NCBI GenBank assembly: GCA_964351885.1
Contig: CAYGPP010000001.1
Span: 110,137 to 174,136, forward strand
Length of the DNA stretch: 64,000 nucleotides
Direction: 5' to 3'
From: Marinoscillum sp964351885
GTDB lineage: Bacteria; Bacteroidota; Bacteroidia; Cytophagales; Cyclobacteriaceae
Shown: positions 43,964-59,300 of the stretch, piece after piece
How the letters are laid out: each line of letters opens with the position of its first letter
Position numbering within the stretch: the stretch's first letter is position 1
Made by a program: the position numbers and the translations under genes
The notes under the pieces: generated by a model
What the model was told of the DNA's origin: nothing
What the model saw: only the letters and a program-made list of their open reading frames with translations
Databases searched by the model: none

Positions 43964-44393
43964 GGGTAATTTAACACCAATTATTGCTGAAAGTGTAAAA
44001 TCTTGTTGGTTGACACCACGATACCAGGGTTTGATCTGTGGAATTTTTCTACTCTAAAGTGATGATTCTAAAAATTGGGAAAGGACATAGCAAGAGGAGG
44101 GAGAGATAAAATTTTCATGGGAAAATGCACTTTGGGGCATGGGTGGCTCTGATCAATGGAGATAGACATGAGCGTTAGGGGTTTGGTATGACACACCAAA
44201 GGAAGCTATTGGAAGGCCCTTTTTTGTCTAACGATGATAGACATTTCGACGAACGTATGAAATAACCCTTTTAAAATATCATTTTTTTAAGGCTAGCTAA
44301 AAGGAATCATTTACTTTTATAGGTTGATATTATGCGCTGATACGAAACTAAAACAGTTAATGTATTGGCAATCACCGCTATAACCAACCGCTG
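43964..44393. other. Intergenic region upstream of the giant surface-protein gene
   Basis: I see no gene in these 430 bases. Only short inverted repeats are visible, for example GTCTA...TAGAC near 44226-44242. TACTTTTA (44312-44319) is a one-mismatch -7 element 74 bases before the ATG at 44394, without a good -33 partner. The giant gene's long leader may hold regulation that I cannot recognise. Confidence 0.45.
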
Positions 44394-47300
44394 ATGAAGA
44401 ATTTTACCCTTAAAAATTTCACAAGACTTACAATCTTATTTGCTTTTCTCTTCACCTCACTCGATCATTTTGGTCAAAATAGTGCCCTTGATCTTGATGG
44501 ATCGAATGACAATGTCCAGTTTGGAAATATAGGTTCAATGTCAGCTTTCACTATAGAATCATGGGTTTACTGGCAAGGAGGGGACGCGAACAATGATCGC
44601 CTCCTTGGAGCTGCAAATGGGAATGTTTCATGGGAGATCAATGGTAGCAATGGCGGGATGCATGTTATTTTCAGTGAATTTCCCTATGGACGCGTGACCG
44701 CTGCGACCACAGGAATTTTTGAAACAAATACCTGGGTACATGTGGCCCTCATCTATTCGGGAGGAACAACGATTGGCATTTATAAGAACGGGTCCTTGAT
44801 AGAAACACTGACAGGTGTTCCCAATGCCTCGTCAATTTCCAATTATACTACATGGTATTTAGGAGCAGATGGAGACGGTACCCCTTCAGAATGTATCAAT
44901 GCAGTTATCGATGAGTTCAAGATTTGGAACGTGGACCGATCTGGAGTAATAGGTGCTGAATACAACAAAACTGTTGCGAGCCCTTCAAGTGAATCTAATT
45001 TGTTGGTTTATTACAATTTTGATGAGAATACAGGAGTTACTGTAAATGATCTAGCGACAGCTGGCGGTGGCACCAATGATGGAACGATCAAAGATCTAAA
45101 TGCTGATCACGGTACTCCACCATGGGTAAGTTCGACTGCTCCTGTTGATTTGAACTTCGCCCTAGATTTTGATGGTGTGGATGACGATGTAAATGTTGGC
45201 GATAACATTGAAGGCTTATCTGCTTTAACTATGGAGGCGTGGGTTTATTACACAGAGACTTCTGCGGTGTATAATGAGATTTTTTCAAAAGATGTTGTCA
45301 ATTCATGGGGCATAGACCCAAGCCATAAAATGTGGTTCCACATAGGAGATGGTAGCTCTTGGACAGGTTCGGGGGTTGCCTCGATATCTTCCATTCCGCA
45401 AAACACTTGGACACATGTAGCTGTCACTTGGGATGGCAGCACTGCCAAAATGTACATTAACGGGAGTTTGGATCATACGGTCGCCCATGTAGCAACAATG
45501 GGAGTAAATGCATTGGATCGAGCTATAGGGAATTATGGGAGCTCAAATTCCAACCCATTCCAAGGGAGTATTGATGAACTGAGGGCATGGGATGTGGTTC
45601 GAACAGAATCTCAGATTCAAGCTTTTAAAGATGTAGAGTTGAGTGGAGGAGAACCTAATTTGCTAGCTTATTACCCGTTTAGCGAAGGAGCAGGAACAAC
45701 TACAGACAATGCAGAGGGACTTGCTGGGCTTGACGGCACTTTAGGTGTAAGTATGGATAATTCGGATTGGATTACAGCTACACATGGTGTTGCCTTGGCA
45801 GGTGTTCTTGACACCACCCCTCCAACTGTTTCGAGCATTACCGGACCTGTTTCTACCACGAGTGATTCTCCTTTCCAGATTACATTGACCTTTTCAGAAG
45901 CGGTAACCAATCTTGACATTTCTGATTTGGCTGTGAGTAACGGAACTCCTTCCAATTTGCTTACTGGCGACAACATTTCATGGACAGCTGACATTACCCC
46001 AACAATTGACGGAAGTGTGACTGTCGACTTGGGTATCGGAACTTTTACTGATATAACAGGAAATGCCAACATTAGTCCAGCATCACAATATGCGGTGACT
46101 TATTTAGCTATTGATCCATTCATCACCACATGGGAAACTACCACGGCAAGTGAGTCTGTTACTATTCCAACTTTTACAGGAGAGACCTATAACTATACGG
46201 TGGACTGGGGTGACGGTAATTCCGAAGCAGTAACTACTGATGTATCCCCATCACATGTTTATACTACCGCAGGGACATATACGGTCTCTATTACAGGTGA
46301 CTTCCCAAGAATAAACTTCAATAATTCAGGAGACAAAGACAAAATACAGACCATTGAGCAATGGGGAGATATAGCATGGACAAGTATGGAAAATGCATTT
46401 CGTGGATGTACTAACCTAACCTATAACGCCATTGACGCACCTGACTTATCTAGTTTAACTAGTTTGTATGGTATGTTTTATTTGTGTACTAGTTTCAATG
46501 GAAACATAAATAATTGGGATGTAAGTAATGTATCCGATATGGATAGGATGTTTATCGGGGCGAGCGCATTTAATCAACCATTGAATTCTTGGATAACAAG
46601 CAGTTTGCAAGTAACACGTTTTATGTTTAGTGGTGCTTCTGCCTTCAATCAAGACATTAGCAACTTCCAGATGGGTGGAGTACTATTTGCCAATAGTATG
46701 TTTGAAAATGCCACTTCATTTAATCAAGATATAAGTGGGTGGGATGTCTCTAGTATGTCAGCAATGAATATCATGTTCAATGGCGCTACCGCTTTTGATC
46801 AGAATTTGGGCAATTGGGATATTTCATCTTCAGGAAGCCAAATGTCGCTTAATAACACCGCACTTTCTGTTGCCAACTATGATGCAACATTGATTGGTTG
46901 GGCAGATGACAATGGAGCTACGGAGACCATTCCAACTGGTGTCACATTGGGAGCCACAGGACTTACTTTCTCTTCTGTAGGACAAGCTGCACGTTCTACC
47001 TTGATTAATACTTATGGATGGACTATAAATGGGGATTCCAAATTAGATTATGCCTTAGATTTCAACGGCTCTGGGCAATATTTATCTACAACTAAGACTA
47101 CTTTAAACACAGAGTTTACAGCAGAAGCCTGGGTTTACTTGAATACATTAACACCGTCCTCTACAGGCCCGGCCACAGTAATCAGTAAATGGGGAGGGAC
47201 TAATCGTGACTTTGTGCTTTCTTATACAGATAATAGCACTTTTTATGCTCAGGTTTTAAATGATGTTACAGATGCAAATTTGACTGTTACATCTTCAACA

Positions 47301-50300
47301 ATACCCACCATTAATACATGGTATCACTTGGCCTTTACTTTTGATGGTTCCAACCTGAAGCTTTATGTAAATGGTGTAGAAGAGGATACACAATCAGGAA
47401 CTGATGTTTTTGATGTTACTGCCTCAAGTATACGAGTTGGGAGTACCGAAAACGGTGATTCTGACTGGGCAGGTCAGCTAGATGAAATTAGAGTTTGGGA
47501 TGTCGCCAGATCAGCTGCTCAGATTAGTGCTTTTAAAGATGTAGAGTTGAACGGCACAGAGCCGGATCTTTCGCTTTATTATAATTTCGCTGATGGCTCT
47601 GGAGATGATATCATTCCTGACTTGGCGACCAATGATGGCGCTCAGGATGGTGATATGAGCACCATGGACAATGCTACCGATTATGTGTTAGCAACTCACG
47701 GTGTAGGAGCTCCGGGGGTATTGGATGTCACTGATCCAACTGTTACAATCACCAGCACGGAATCCAGCACTACAACACTAAGTCCATTCTCAATCACCTT
47801 TACATTTGATGAAGAGGTAGTTGGCTGGAAGGTAGAAGACGTAGCGATTATCAACGGGACTTTGACCAACTCCTTTACCAGTGACAATATTACTTTTACC
47901 GCAGATGTCTATCCCACGCTGGATGGAGATGTAAGCATTTTCGTTGAGGTAGGGCATGTTACTGATTTGACAGGCAATGAAAATGCTGCTTCTAGTCCTT
48001 TTGTGATTGACGCTAGTCTCCCTCAAAATGCTTTGGATTTTGACGGGGTGAATGATTATGTAGAGATACCAACATTTGAACTGGTTACGGATCAATTCAC
48101 ATTCGAGGCTTGGATCAATACAAACTCTAATTTTACAAGAATTTATTCTCAACAGGAGGTGTCAGCCCTTCCAGAGTTAGGACTTTGGTTTCAAGGACCA
48201 AATTTCTTAGAGTTTGGAACCTCTACTTCAAATGGATATGTATCGGTACAACATGAAATAGATATTACTAATGACTTTATTAATCAATGGGTACATGTAG
48301 CTGCTGTCTATGACGGGTCAAATATTACATTGTATATCGATGGTCAATTAGCAGCTCAAAATATACAGACGGGTAATCTTGTTTATGGTAGCACTACCAG
48401 TGCGTATTTAGGCGCTAATGCTTTTACCGCTGGAGGAAGCAGCTTTTTTAATGGCAAAATGGATGAAGTCGCGATCTGGAATGTTGCCAGAACTCAGACA
48501 GAAATCCAATCTGATGCTTACGGTGGGATTTCTTCTGCCGATCCAAACCTGTATCAGTATTTTGGCTTTAACCAAGGCATTTCAGAAGGCTCGAACGCTT
48601 CTATTGATTTACTTATTGACCGAGGTGGAAGTGATCTACACGGTACATTATCTGGTCCATTTAGTCTTACTGGAAGTAGCTCGAACTGGGTAGCCTCTGG
48701 CGCACAAGCCCCAACAGCTTACCAAGCCACTGATGCTTCTATCAATGGCTTCACCGCCAATTGGTCAGCCATACCAAATGCACAAACTGTTACTATTGAC
48801 ATTGACGATAATGCAGATTTCTTAAGTCCTTTTGCAACAAACGTTTCCGTATCCAACCCGACAGGCAGTTCATACTTCGTAGCGCAAGACCTTTCTTCTT
48901 ATCCGAATCAAAAATTATATTTTGCGCTTGGTTACGATGGCGGGAATTTTACCCAGGGCGAGTTTATGGTTACACCGGGGAATGCACTAGAGTTTAATGG
49001 CACGACTGATTATATAGATGTTGGTAACGTAATGAATACCAGCTATACCAAGGAGGTGTGGCTACTCTTACCGGATGCCAACGGCCTTGATAACAATATC
49101 ATATCTGGTGGCTCAACGGGCAACCATGCACTATTCGCCCCGTCAGCGTACAATTATCAATTATCCTCAGGACATGGTGGAGGGTTCAACGCTGTGCAGG
49201 ACCCAGATCCAATGCCTTTTGGCGTTTGGCAACATGTAGCGGTGACTTACGATGCGGTCTCAGATGTAATGACCCTTTATCGCAACGGTATACAAGTAGA
49301 TCAAGCAAGTTCTGTTGCTGATTATACAGGGGGCAACTTTGTGTCCATTGGTGCTCATAATAGCATCAGCTGGTGGGGAGGCCAAATGGATGAGATCAGA
49401 GTATGGTCGGATGTTCGTATTCCTTCAGAAATTCAAAGTAATCTTTACAACACACTGACTGGGCAGGAAGAAGATTTACTATTCTACTATCGATTTGACG
49501 AGACTTCTGGTACCCTCGTTGAAGACTTATCGCCTAACAACAATGATGGCACGACTTCAGGATTCAGCGGAGATGAGTGGACGGCATCTGGTGCAATGGC
49601 TCCAACAATCTACCAAGCTACTGATGCTTCTATCAATGGCTTCACCGCCAATTGGTCAGCCATACCAAATGCACAAACTGTTACTATTGACATTGACGAT
49701 AATGCAGATTTCTTAAGTCCTTTTGCTACAAACATTTCCGTATCCAACCCTACGGACAGTTCATTCTTCGTGGCACAAGATCTATCATCTTACACAGGAC
49801 AAAAGCTCTACTACAGATTACGTTTTACGGAAGGGACATTTACAAGTCCATATTCTGACCCAGTGGAGTTTATGGTCACGCCTGGTAATGCTTTGGATTT
49901 TGATGGGGTAAATGATTATATAGCTGTGGGTCCAATTGTTGAGCTACAAAGCACAGCTAACTTCTCTTTTGAAACCTGGTTCAGGATGGAATCATATAAT
50001 CAAGTGGTCTTTTTTGGGAACCCACTTGCAGGATATTCAGGTGGAGGAGCTAGGATTTCAGTAGCTACGAGCAATAGTGGAAGAGCTGGTTTTGATGACT
50101 TTGAAATATTTCTGGAAAATGGGGCAACTACCTATGCTAATACTACTGAAAACCTGATTGATTTGAATAAGTGGTATCATTTGACGGTAACTTATGATGG
50201 TGCAGGAGCTGCAAATGCTGATAAGGTAAAGTTGTATTTAAATGGACAAGAAGAACCCCTAGTTTTTACAGGAACAATTCCAGCAAGTACGCACTCCACC

Positions 50301-53300
50301 ACTAACCCGTATGCAATAAGTGCCAATGGTGGAGGAGATGGAAACTATATAGATGGGCAATTGGACGAAATGCGCCTTTGGGCGAATACCTTAACGGCCA
50401 CCGATATTCAAAGCCGACAGTACACCACACTTTCAGGTACAGAGGCTGGTTTGATTTCCTATTATCGTTTTGACGAAACCACAGTAACGACCCTTTCCGA
50501 TCTTGTAGGAACTTATGACGGAACACTCACCAATATGGCTGGTACAGAGTGGACTCCTTCCGGAGCAATGGCCCCAACTACCTACCAAGCCACAGACGCA
50601 TCCGTCAATGGCTTCACTGCCAATTGGCTTGCTATTCCAAACGCGCAAAGCGTGACGATTGACATTGCCACTGATCAGGCTTTTACTACGACTGTAGCCA
50701 CAAATCTGGCAGTCTCAAATCCTACAGGAAGTTCCTTCTTCGTAACTCAAGACCTTTCTACTTATACTGGACAAAAGCTTTATTACAGATTGCGATTTAC
50801 GGATGGATCTTTTATAAGTCCTTATTCCGAGACTGTGGAGTTTATGGTCACACCGGGTAATGCTTTGGCTTTCGATGGGGTGGATGATTTGATAACAATA
50901 GCGGATAATCCGACTCTAGATTTCCTACAGCAAACCATTGAAGGGTGGTTTTACTTCGATGATGTGTCGGGAACTAAATATATGATAAGTAGGAGCTTAG
51001 GTGCGGTTACTGCAGGGGACATTAGCATATCCATACAGAACCAGAAGTTGCGATACATGATAGCCAATGATGCCAACACTTGGACGGGAGTCAATGGTGA
51101 GGCAAGCACTATACTAGCCAATAATACCTGGTATCATTTGGCTGGAACCTTTGACGGAACCACTGTAAGAATTTATGTGAATGGTGTAGAAGATGCTTCA
51201 GTAAACGTAAGCGGAACTTTTACCAATTATACAACGTCACCAGACCCCTTGGAATTTGGTAGGCTGGCTACAGCTGGATCGAATCCTTTCAATGGTCTAA
51301 TGGATGAATTCAGGATATGGAATGTTGCACGAACAATTGCGGAAATTCAAAGCTCACTTTACAGTGTCTTGCAAGGCAATGAGACGGGTCTTGTTGCCTA
51401 TTACCGTTTCGACGAAACCATTGGAAGCATACTTCCTGACCTAGCAGGAAACAATGATGGCACTCTCACCAATATGGTCGGCAATGAGTGGACGCCATCA
51501 GAAGCGATGGCACCAAAGAGTTATCAAGCCACCGATGCATCTGTTAACGGCTTCACTGCTAATTGGTCGGCTATACCAAGTGCGCAAAGTGTTACAATAG
51601 ACATAGCAACAGATCAGGCATTTACAACAACAGTAGCCACAGACATTGCGGTCTCTGATCCGGCAGGAGAATCGTTCTTTTTGGTAGAAGATCTTACCTC
51701 TTACGTTGGGCAAAAACTCTACTACCGATTACGATTTACGGAGGGAGCGTTTACGAGTCCTTATTCTGAGCCGGTTGAGTTTATGATTACGCCAGGAAGT
51801 GCTTTGGCATTTGATGGGGCTGGTGACTTTGTGTCTGTTCCAAATCCAGAATCTATGAATTTCGGAACAGGTGATTTCGCGGTGGAGTTTTGGATGAAAA
51901 CTTTGGGAACCAATACGGCCATCATTTCTAAACGAAGTACTGGTACTTGGTGGCGTGTTGCACTTGCTGGGGATAAGATCTATTTTGAATTACCTGGTGG
52001 AACCATTGGCGCCCTTACCTCTGGCGCGGGAGTAAGTGATAATAATTGGCATCATGTACTCTGTAAAAGAGTGGCAGGTGTGGGGTCCATTTATATCGAT
52101 GGTGTCTTTGATGTAAGTGGAGCATTGGATGGAAATGCGTCTGGTACTGCAAACTTTGAAATAGGTTCTTACAACAATGGCGTAGGTGCGTATACAGGAC
52201 AGCTAGATGAAATTCGTGTCTGGAATGGTGATAGAACGCTTAGTGAATTGAACGCTAATAGATTCAGTACGCTCACAGGTGCTGAAAGTAATTTGGTAGC
52301 CTATTATCGTTTGGACGAAGGACTGGCAAGCGCAGATAATTCGGCTCTTGGCGCACCAGAAATACTTGATTTGTCAGGAAATGGATTAAACGGAACGATG
52401 AATGGTTTTGCAAAAACAGGATCTGTTTCCAACTGGGTTACTTCAGGAGCCCTCCAAAGCGGCGTAGCTCCAGTGGCACCAACCGATCTAATAGCATACA
52501 GAACGTCTACTACTCAGATCCAACTAGAATGGACAGATGTAGCTAACGACAATGATGACTATCTCATAGAATGGTCTGCTACAGATGACTTTGCGGCTAT
52601 TGTTGGCAGTCAAGTAGCAGGAGGTAATGCAGATATCCAACTAGTGTCTATTGGATCGGATGTTGGATACTTCTTTAGGCTTTGGTCACGTAACAATACT
52701 GATTCAACTGTTTCTGCCACTGAGTTTGCTACTACGGAAGGTTATCCGGGTTATGCAATGAATGTGAATGGTACTCAGCTTGTTTCAGTGCCTGATGATC
52801 CACAATTTCAATCAAATCAAATTACCATAGAAGGGTGGATTAACACTTCAAATTCGGCTTCATTGGGTCGATTGGCTATTAAATCTGATGGAGCTACCCA
52901 GTATTGGTCTTTGGGTGTTAATTGGACGGGCAACCCAGGAAAAGCGGCAGCAGCAATTGACGGGTCTACCACAAATGCAATTGCCATAGGAACTACGACA
53001 GTCACGGATGGTAATTGGCATCATTTGGCTGCAACCTTTGATTATTCATTACAATCTGTAAATCTCTTTGTAGATGGAATTTTAGAGTCAACTCAAAGTT
53101 TTAGCGGAACACCTCAATCACAGTCCGCAGCAGTTACACTTGGAAACCTGAACTCTGGAGCGCAGCCTGTTAATGGGAGTATTGATGAAATTCGAATCTG
53201 GAATACCACCAAAACCGACTTCTCAGATCGCTTCGTATCTCTCCAAGGAAATGAACCAAACCTTGTAGCCTACTACCCCTTTGATGAAAACACTACAGGC

Positions 53301-56300
53301 GCAACAGTCTTTGACAGAAGTACCAATACCAACAACGGAACACCTTCTGGTTCGCCCAACTATGTACAATCCAGCGCAACTGCTCCCACAGAGCTAGTTA
53401 CACAAGACAATGCCTTCCAAATAGACCTGCAATGGAAAGGCAATTCTGAGAACGAGGTAGGGTTTACCATCGAACGTTCTGCTACGGGGGCCTTTGCAGG
53501 TGAAGAAACTCCATTTACCGTAGGAGCAGGAGTTACGAGCTACACAGACAATACTAGCCTCACACCAGAAACAGATTATTTCTACAGAGTAAGAGCAGAC
53601 CTTCCTGGCTCTACGCCATCAGTGTATTCTACTGTAAAATACGCCCAGTCCAAACCTGATCCGGGATCGGCTTATAGTTTTGATGGGGTGAATGACAACA
53701 TTACGTTTAGTTATTTTGAAGATGTTGCCTTTGATACAAGTGATCCATTTACAGTTGAAGCTTGGTTTAGCACGTCTAGTGCAGCTCAAACTTTTTTAGT
53801 GGGAAATTCGGAACAAAGTAGTACAGAAAGAGGGTATCACTTATATGTAAATAATGGGCAAATAAGAGTTCTTTTAAGTAGTGATAATGGGTCTGCTGAT
53901 AATATGCTTGTTGTCACGGATAATGCCATTTGGAATGACGGTTTATGGCATCATGTTGCTCTTACTTATGATGGAGGAAGCAATGCTTCAGGGTTATTAA
54001 TATTTGTTGACGGGACTAGTGTTGCTACAACACCGACCGTAAACTCCTTAACAGGAAGTATTAAAACTTTGAATACCATGGATATTGGGTCAAGGGATAA
54101 TGCTGCAGGCTTTTTCAATGGCTCTATAGACGAAGTACGCATCTGGAACACCACGCGTACCGCTCAAGAAATAGCCGACAACAAAGACTTTGAACTCGAT
54201 GGAAACGAAGATGGTCTGGTAGCGTACTACCAATTTGATGAGAAAGCAGGTACTACCCTCTATGACCGCTCAGTCAACAATAATCATGGCACAAACAACG
54301 GAGCATCCATCGTATCTTCTTCCGAAGCAATGCAACAAGGAGCAACTCCTGATACACCTGTTGGTTTAATAGCAAGAAGTATTTCAGACACACAAATCCA
54401 ACTCAACTGGACAGATGGAGCCAATGAACAAGGATACAGAATTATCCGCTCAGACGTTGCAACTTTTTTGACCAACACCCAGATCGTAGGTGAAGTAGCC
54501 GCAGATGTAACCACCTTCGTAGACAATGTGGGACTCAATAGTGGTGGCTTCTATTTGATAGAATCCTATAATGGTGCGATTACGGAGCAATCCAGTAATC
54601 CAGAGTTTGCTACTACCAAACCTTTCCCTGGACAAGCACTGAGTTTTGATGGGGTAGATGACTATGTGACTACTAATAACCCAGGAGTGTCTCCACCCAT
54701 GTCGGTGGAATTGTGGATTAAATTGAACTCGACTAATACAGCGACCCAACTTCTTGCGCAATTTGGCGGTGCGGGAATATATGTAGGAAGATACACAGAA
54801 GGACGTATTTTGGCATTTTTTGATCAGTCTTCTGGGAATAATAGTGCAATCGATGAGTCGACTATTAATTTACTTGATGATCAATGGCACCACATAGCGG
54901 CAACCACGGATGGAGCAGTAACCAGACTTTATATAGATGGCGTTTTGAATGTGTCTCATAATGAAACGGCGATCTCAGGAACTTCTGATTTGTTTGTTGG
55001 AGCAAATCAAGGAACAGATTTTTATGCACGAGCAGAAATGGATGAAATCAAAGTTTGGGATTTTGCCAAATCGGATTTTTCTGATCGTTTTACACCTGTT
55101 GATCTTTCGGTGGCGCAACCCAGTTTAGTGGCTTATTACCCATTTGACGAAGGCGCAGGTACACTCACAGTTGATCGCTCGGCCAATGAAAACAATGGTA
55201 CAATCACAGGAGCGACTTTCTTGGCTTCCAGTGCAGCTACTCTACCATCGCTGACGTACGCTGCATCTATTGATATTATCAATAACCCTCCTGTATATGA
55301 TGGATCTCCTTTCACCATTACAGCTGAAGATTCAAATCCAACGAGTTTAGCATTTAGTGCTACTGGAGATAGGGTTTTTGTTACTGGAAATCTTGGTGAC
55401 GTCATTAATCAATATAGTTTGTCTACGCCATTTGACATTACCTCAGGTGTCACTTTTGACGGAAGCCCCTTTAATATAGCAACTGAGGATAGCGAACCTG
55501 AAGGTGTTGCGTTTAATTCAGACGGAACAAAACTGTTCCTTTTAGGGAATGCTTCTGATGAAATCTACCAATATACCTTGACGAATCCTTTTGATATTAC
55601 GTCAGGGATCACTAATGACGGTAATCCACTAAGTGTAAGTAGTGAAAATTTATTCACTAGACACCTTACATTTAATCCAACTGGGACTAAGCTCTATGTC
55701 GCAGGTCTTAATTTGCAAAACATTAACCAGTATAGCCTTTCAACACCTTTCGATATTACTTCAGGGGTTACTTTTGATGGAAGTCCACTTTTTGTAACTA
55801 GTACAGCACCATCGCCACGAGCTATTGCATTTGGTCCGGGTGGAAGTAAGCTTTTAGTATTAAGTGGCACAAATCAAGGTATTGAGCAGTATAGCTTAAC
55901 AAATCCTTATGATATCACTTCGGGTGTTACACACGATGGCACTACTTTTTCATTGTCATCGGAGACTCCTTATGGCAATGGCTTGGCATTAGACCCAAGT
56001 GGAGCGAGACTTTTCATCGTGACAGATAACATTGTCCCAGAGGATGAAATTTTCCAATACAGCTTTTCCAATAGTGTATTCAGGGAGGTTGTAGCCAATG
56101 ATGGTTCAGTGGAAGGAGCATTAATAGTAAGTATTCAAAATGAAACTTTCGTGAGTCCTGCAGCTGTTCTGGCCAATTTGAGTATTCTTAATCTGCCCTC
56201 TGGTCTTACACCATCCGTAGTGCTTTCTTTGGGCAACACCATAGCGACCATTACGCTCACTGGAAATGCGATCATTCATGAGAGTGCAAATAGCATAAGT

Positions 56301-59300
56301 GACTTACAAGTGACTTTTTCAAATGGAGCCTTCACAGGCAATAATGCTTCCATTGTTAATAATGCAATAAGTGCGAATACAGGATTTAATATCAGTTTTG
56401 AGGATGAACCTCCCTTTATAACCACTTGGGTAGCTACTGGAGGGACCATTACGATCCCAACTCGAACACCAACCTTCACCTACGACTATACTGTCACTTA
56501 TAGCAACTTAACCAATCCAGGGATTCAAGAAGGGAGTATGACCAATCAGTCTGCAGATGCAGTCATCACTGGACTGGAGGATGGAAGTACCTATTCGGTA
56601 GAAATAACGGGGCTGTTTCCAGCCATCTATTTTAATGACAATGGAGATAATATTGCTAATTCTGATAAGATATTAACGGTCGAATCTTGGGGTTCTCCTG
56701 AGTGGCTATCTATGTCTTATGCTTTTGCAGGTTGTTCAAACCTGACTATTCCTGCTTTAGATGTTCCTGACTTAAGTGGCGCGACTGATATGAGTGGAAT
56801 GCTTGCACATACTGCTAATTTCAATAATGATATAAGTAGCTGGGATGTAAGCACAATCACCAACTTTTCTTATTTATTTCATGGTGCAGCATCTTTTAAT
56901 CAGCCATTAGATAGTTGGATTGTGAGTAGTGCAACCGATATGAACGGCATGTTCATATTGGCAGCATCTTTTAATCAGCCATTGAGCAACTGGGATGTTG
57001 ATTTAGTAACTTCTATGGGCTCTATGTTCGAGGGATGTACAGCTTTTGATCAACCGCTCGACAATTGGATTACCAATAGCGTCACAAATATGACTTACAT
57101 GTTTAGCAACGCCACTAGTTTCAATCAATCTTTGAATAGCTGGAATGTATCTAATGTTACCGATTTTGGGAGCACGTTTAATGGAGCTACAGCATTTAAT
57201 GGAAATATATCAAGCTGGACTACTTCTAGTGCCATCAACATGAATTTCATGTTTGCCTCTGCATCTAATTTCAATCAGGATGTTTCCAGCTGGGATACTG
57301 ATCTGGTTACTGATATGGCAGGAGTTTTTTACTTTGCAAGTGTATTCAATCAGGATATCAGTGGATGGGTTACTTCTAGCAACACTTCTTTTGGCAATGC
57401 CTTCTATGGCGCATCAGCCTTTAATCAAGATGTAAGTACCTGGGATGTTGCACTTGTCCAAAACATGTCGGGGATGTTCGCTTTCGCAGGGAACTTTGAT
57501 CAGGATTTAGGTCTTTGGGATATTTCTTCTGTAAACAATATGGGGTCGATGTTAAATGGATCTGGCTTGTCCACGGCAAATTATGATGCAACACTGCTAG
57601 GTTGGGAAGATGATAATGGAGCGACAGAAACCGTTCCATCAGGACTTACACTTGGAGCTTCGGGACTTACGTATTCTAGTTCGGGACAAGTTGGCCGTGA
57701 TCAATTAACAGGAACTTATAGTTGGACAATCACGGGAGATGTTTTCGTGGACTTGGACCCACCTTTGTTTGAAGCATCATACCCGCAGACACAAAGTGTA
57801 GTTGCGAATAATTTTGATCTGGTTGTTCAATTGAATGAGACCGGAGACGCTTACTATGTGGTAGTTACGGATGGCGCTGGAGCACCGACTAGTGCTGAGG
57901 TGATCAACGCGGGCACTGTAACTGTTGCAGGTCAGGTCGCAAATGGCGTGATCAATGTGCCGTCTCCTACCACAGATGCTTTTGTAAATATCTCTGGACT
58001 CGCTGGGGGAACTAACTACGACATATATGTAGTAGCACAAGATGGTGAAGGTTCTCCAAATGTGCAGGCTAGTCCGGTATTAATTGAGGAAGTAACGCTA
58101 TGTGATAATCCTGTTATTGTTCCAACAGTTACTGATAACACATCTTGTTCTGGCGCGAACGGTCTCGTGACAGTTTCGGCGAGCACTGTTTCAGTAGAAC
58201 CTTCAGGATACAGCTATCAATGGTATGATGGACCAACCACTATAACGGCATTAACAGGGGAAACGGCAGCAATATTAAGCGATAGAGCAGCAGGCCAATA
58301 TACAGTCAGCGTGACTAATAACGATAATTTGTGTTTTAGTACTTTGACTGTTACGATTAATGATAATCTTGATTTATCCTTTTACGATGGCACAGCAACA
58401 CAAACAGATGAGACGGTATTGGGCGCCAATGATGGTTCTATTGATGCAAGTTCGGGAATCATTGGCGGCACAGGACCATTTACCTATACGCTATTCAATT
58501 CGGTACCGACTCAAGAAGGCACTAATTCTACGGGCTTGTTTACAGGATTGGTTCCTGGAGATTATACAGTAGATGTAGTCGACGATGCTACAGGGTGCAC
58601 GATAACATCCAATATTCTTACTATTAGTACGATCGTTGACGGCACAGCACCTACACTGACGTCCGTTTCTATTGGCATGGATCCAACAGGAAACCCAAAT
58701 TATGCGAGAGCTGGAGATGTGATCGATTTGGCATTTACAGCGGATGAAGATATTACCAATATCACATTCACTTTACTTTCTGGAGGAGACGCGCTGAACA
58801 ATGCTAGTCCAATCCTTTCTGGAGGACCACTCAACTGGGATATTCGCTATGCTGCTACGGGCGCTGATACAGATGGGCCATTTACTTTCACGATAGATTT
58901 TGAAGATTTGGCAGGGAATGCAGGAACGCAAGTGACCGCCGTGACAGATGGCTCGTTTGTGATTTTGGATAAGACAGAACCATTCATTACTAGCACCACG
59001 CTATCGGCCAACAATACAACCTTATCAGTATTTTTTGATGAAGATGTTTACAGTGATTCGGATGGGCTCACAGACTTGACGGCAAGTAACTTTAGTTTGA
59101 CTCAATCGGGGGGAACCGCCACTGCTAGTATCACAGGGGCGACTATAATTTCTGGTACTCAAGTAGATCTTACGCTGAGTTTCACAGGAACGGAAGATGG
59201 ATTGGAAGTGGTAACAGTCGTGCCTAATGCTGTTTATAATGGCTCTGGAATAGCACTTGTACAAACACAAACTAACAATTCTGTAACATTAAATGACATG

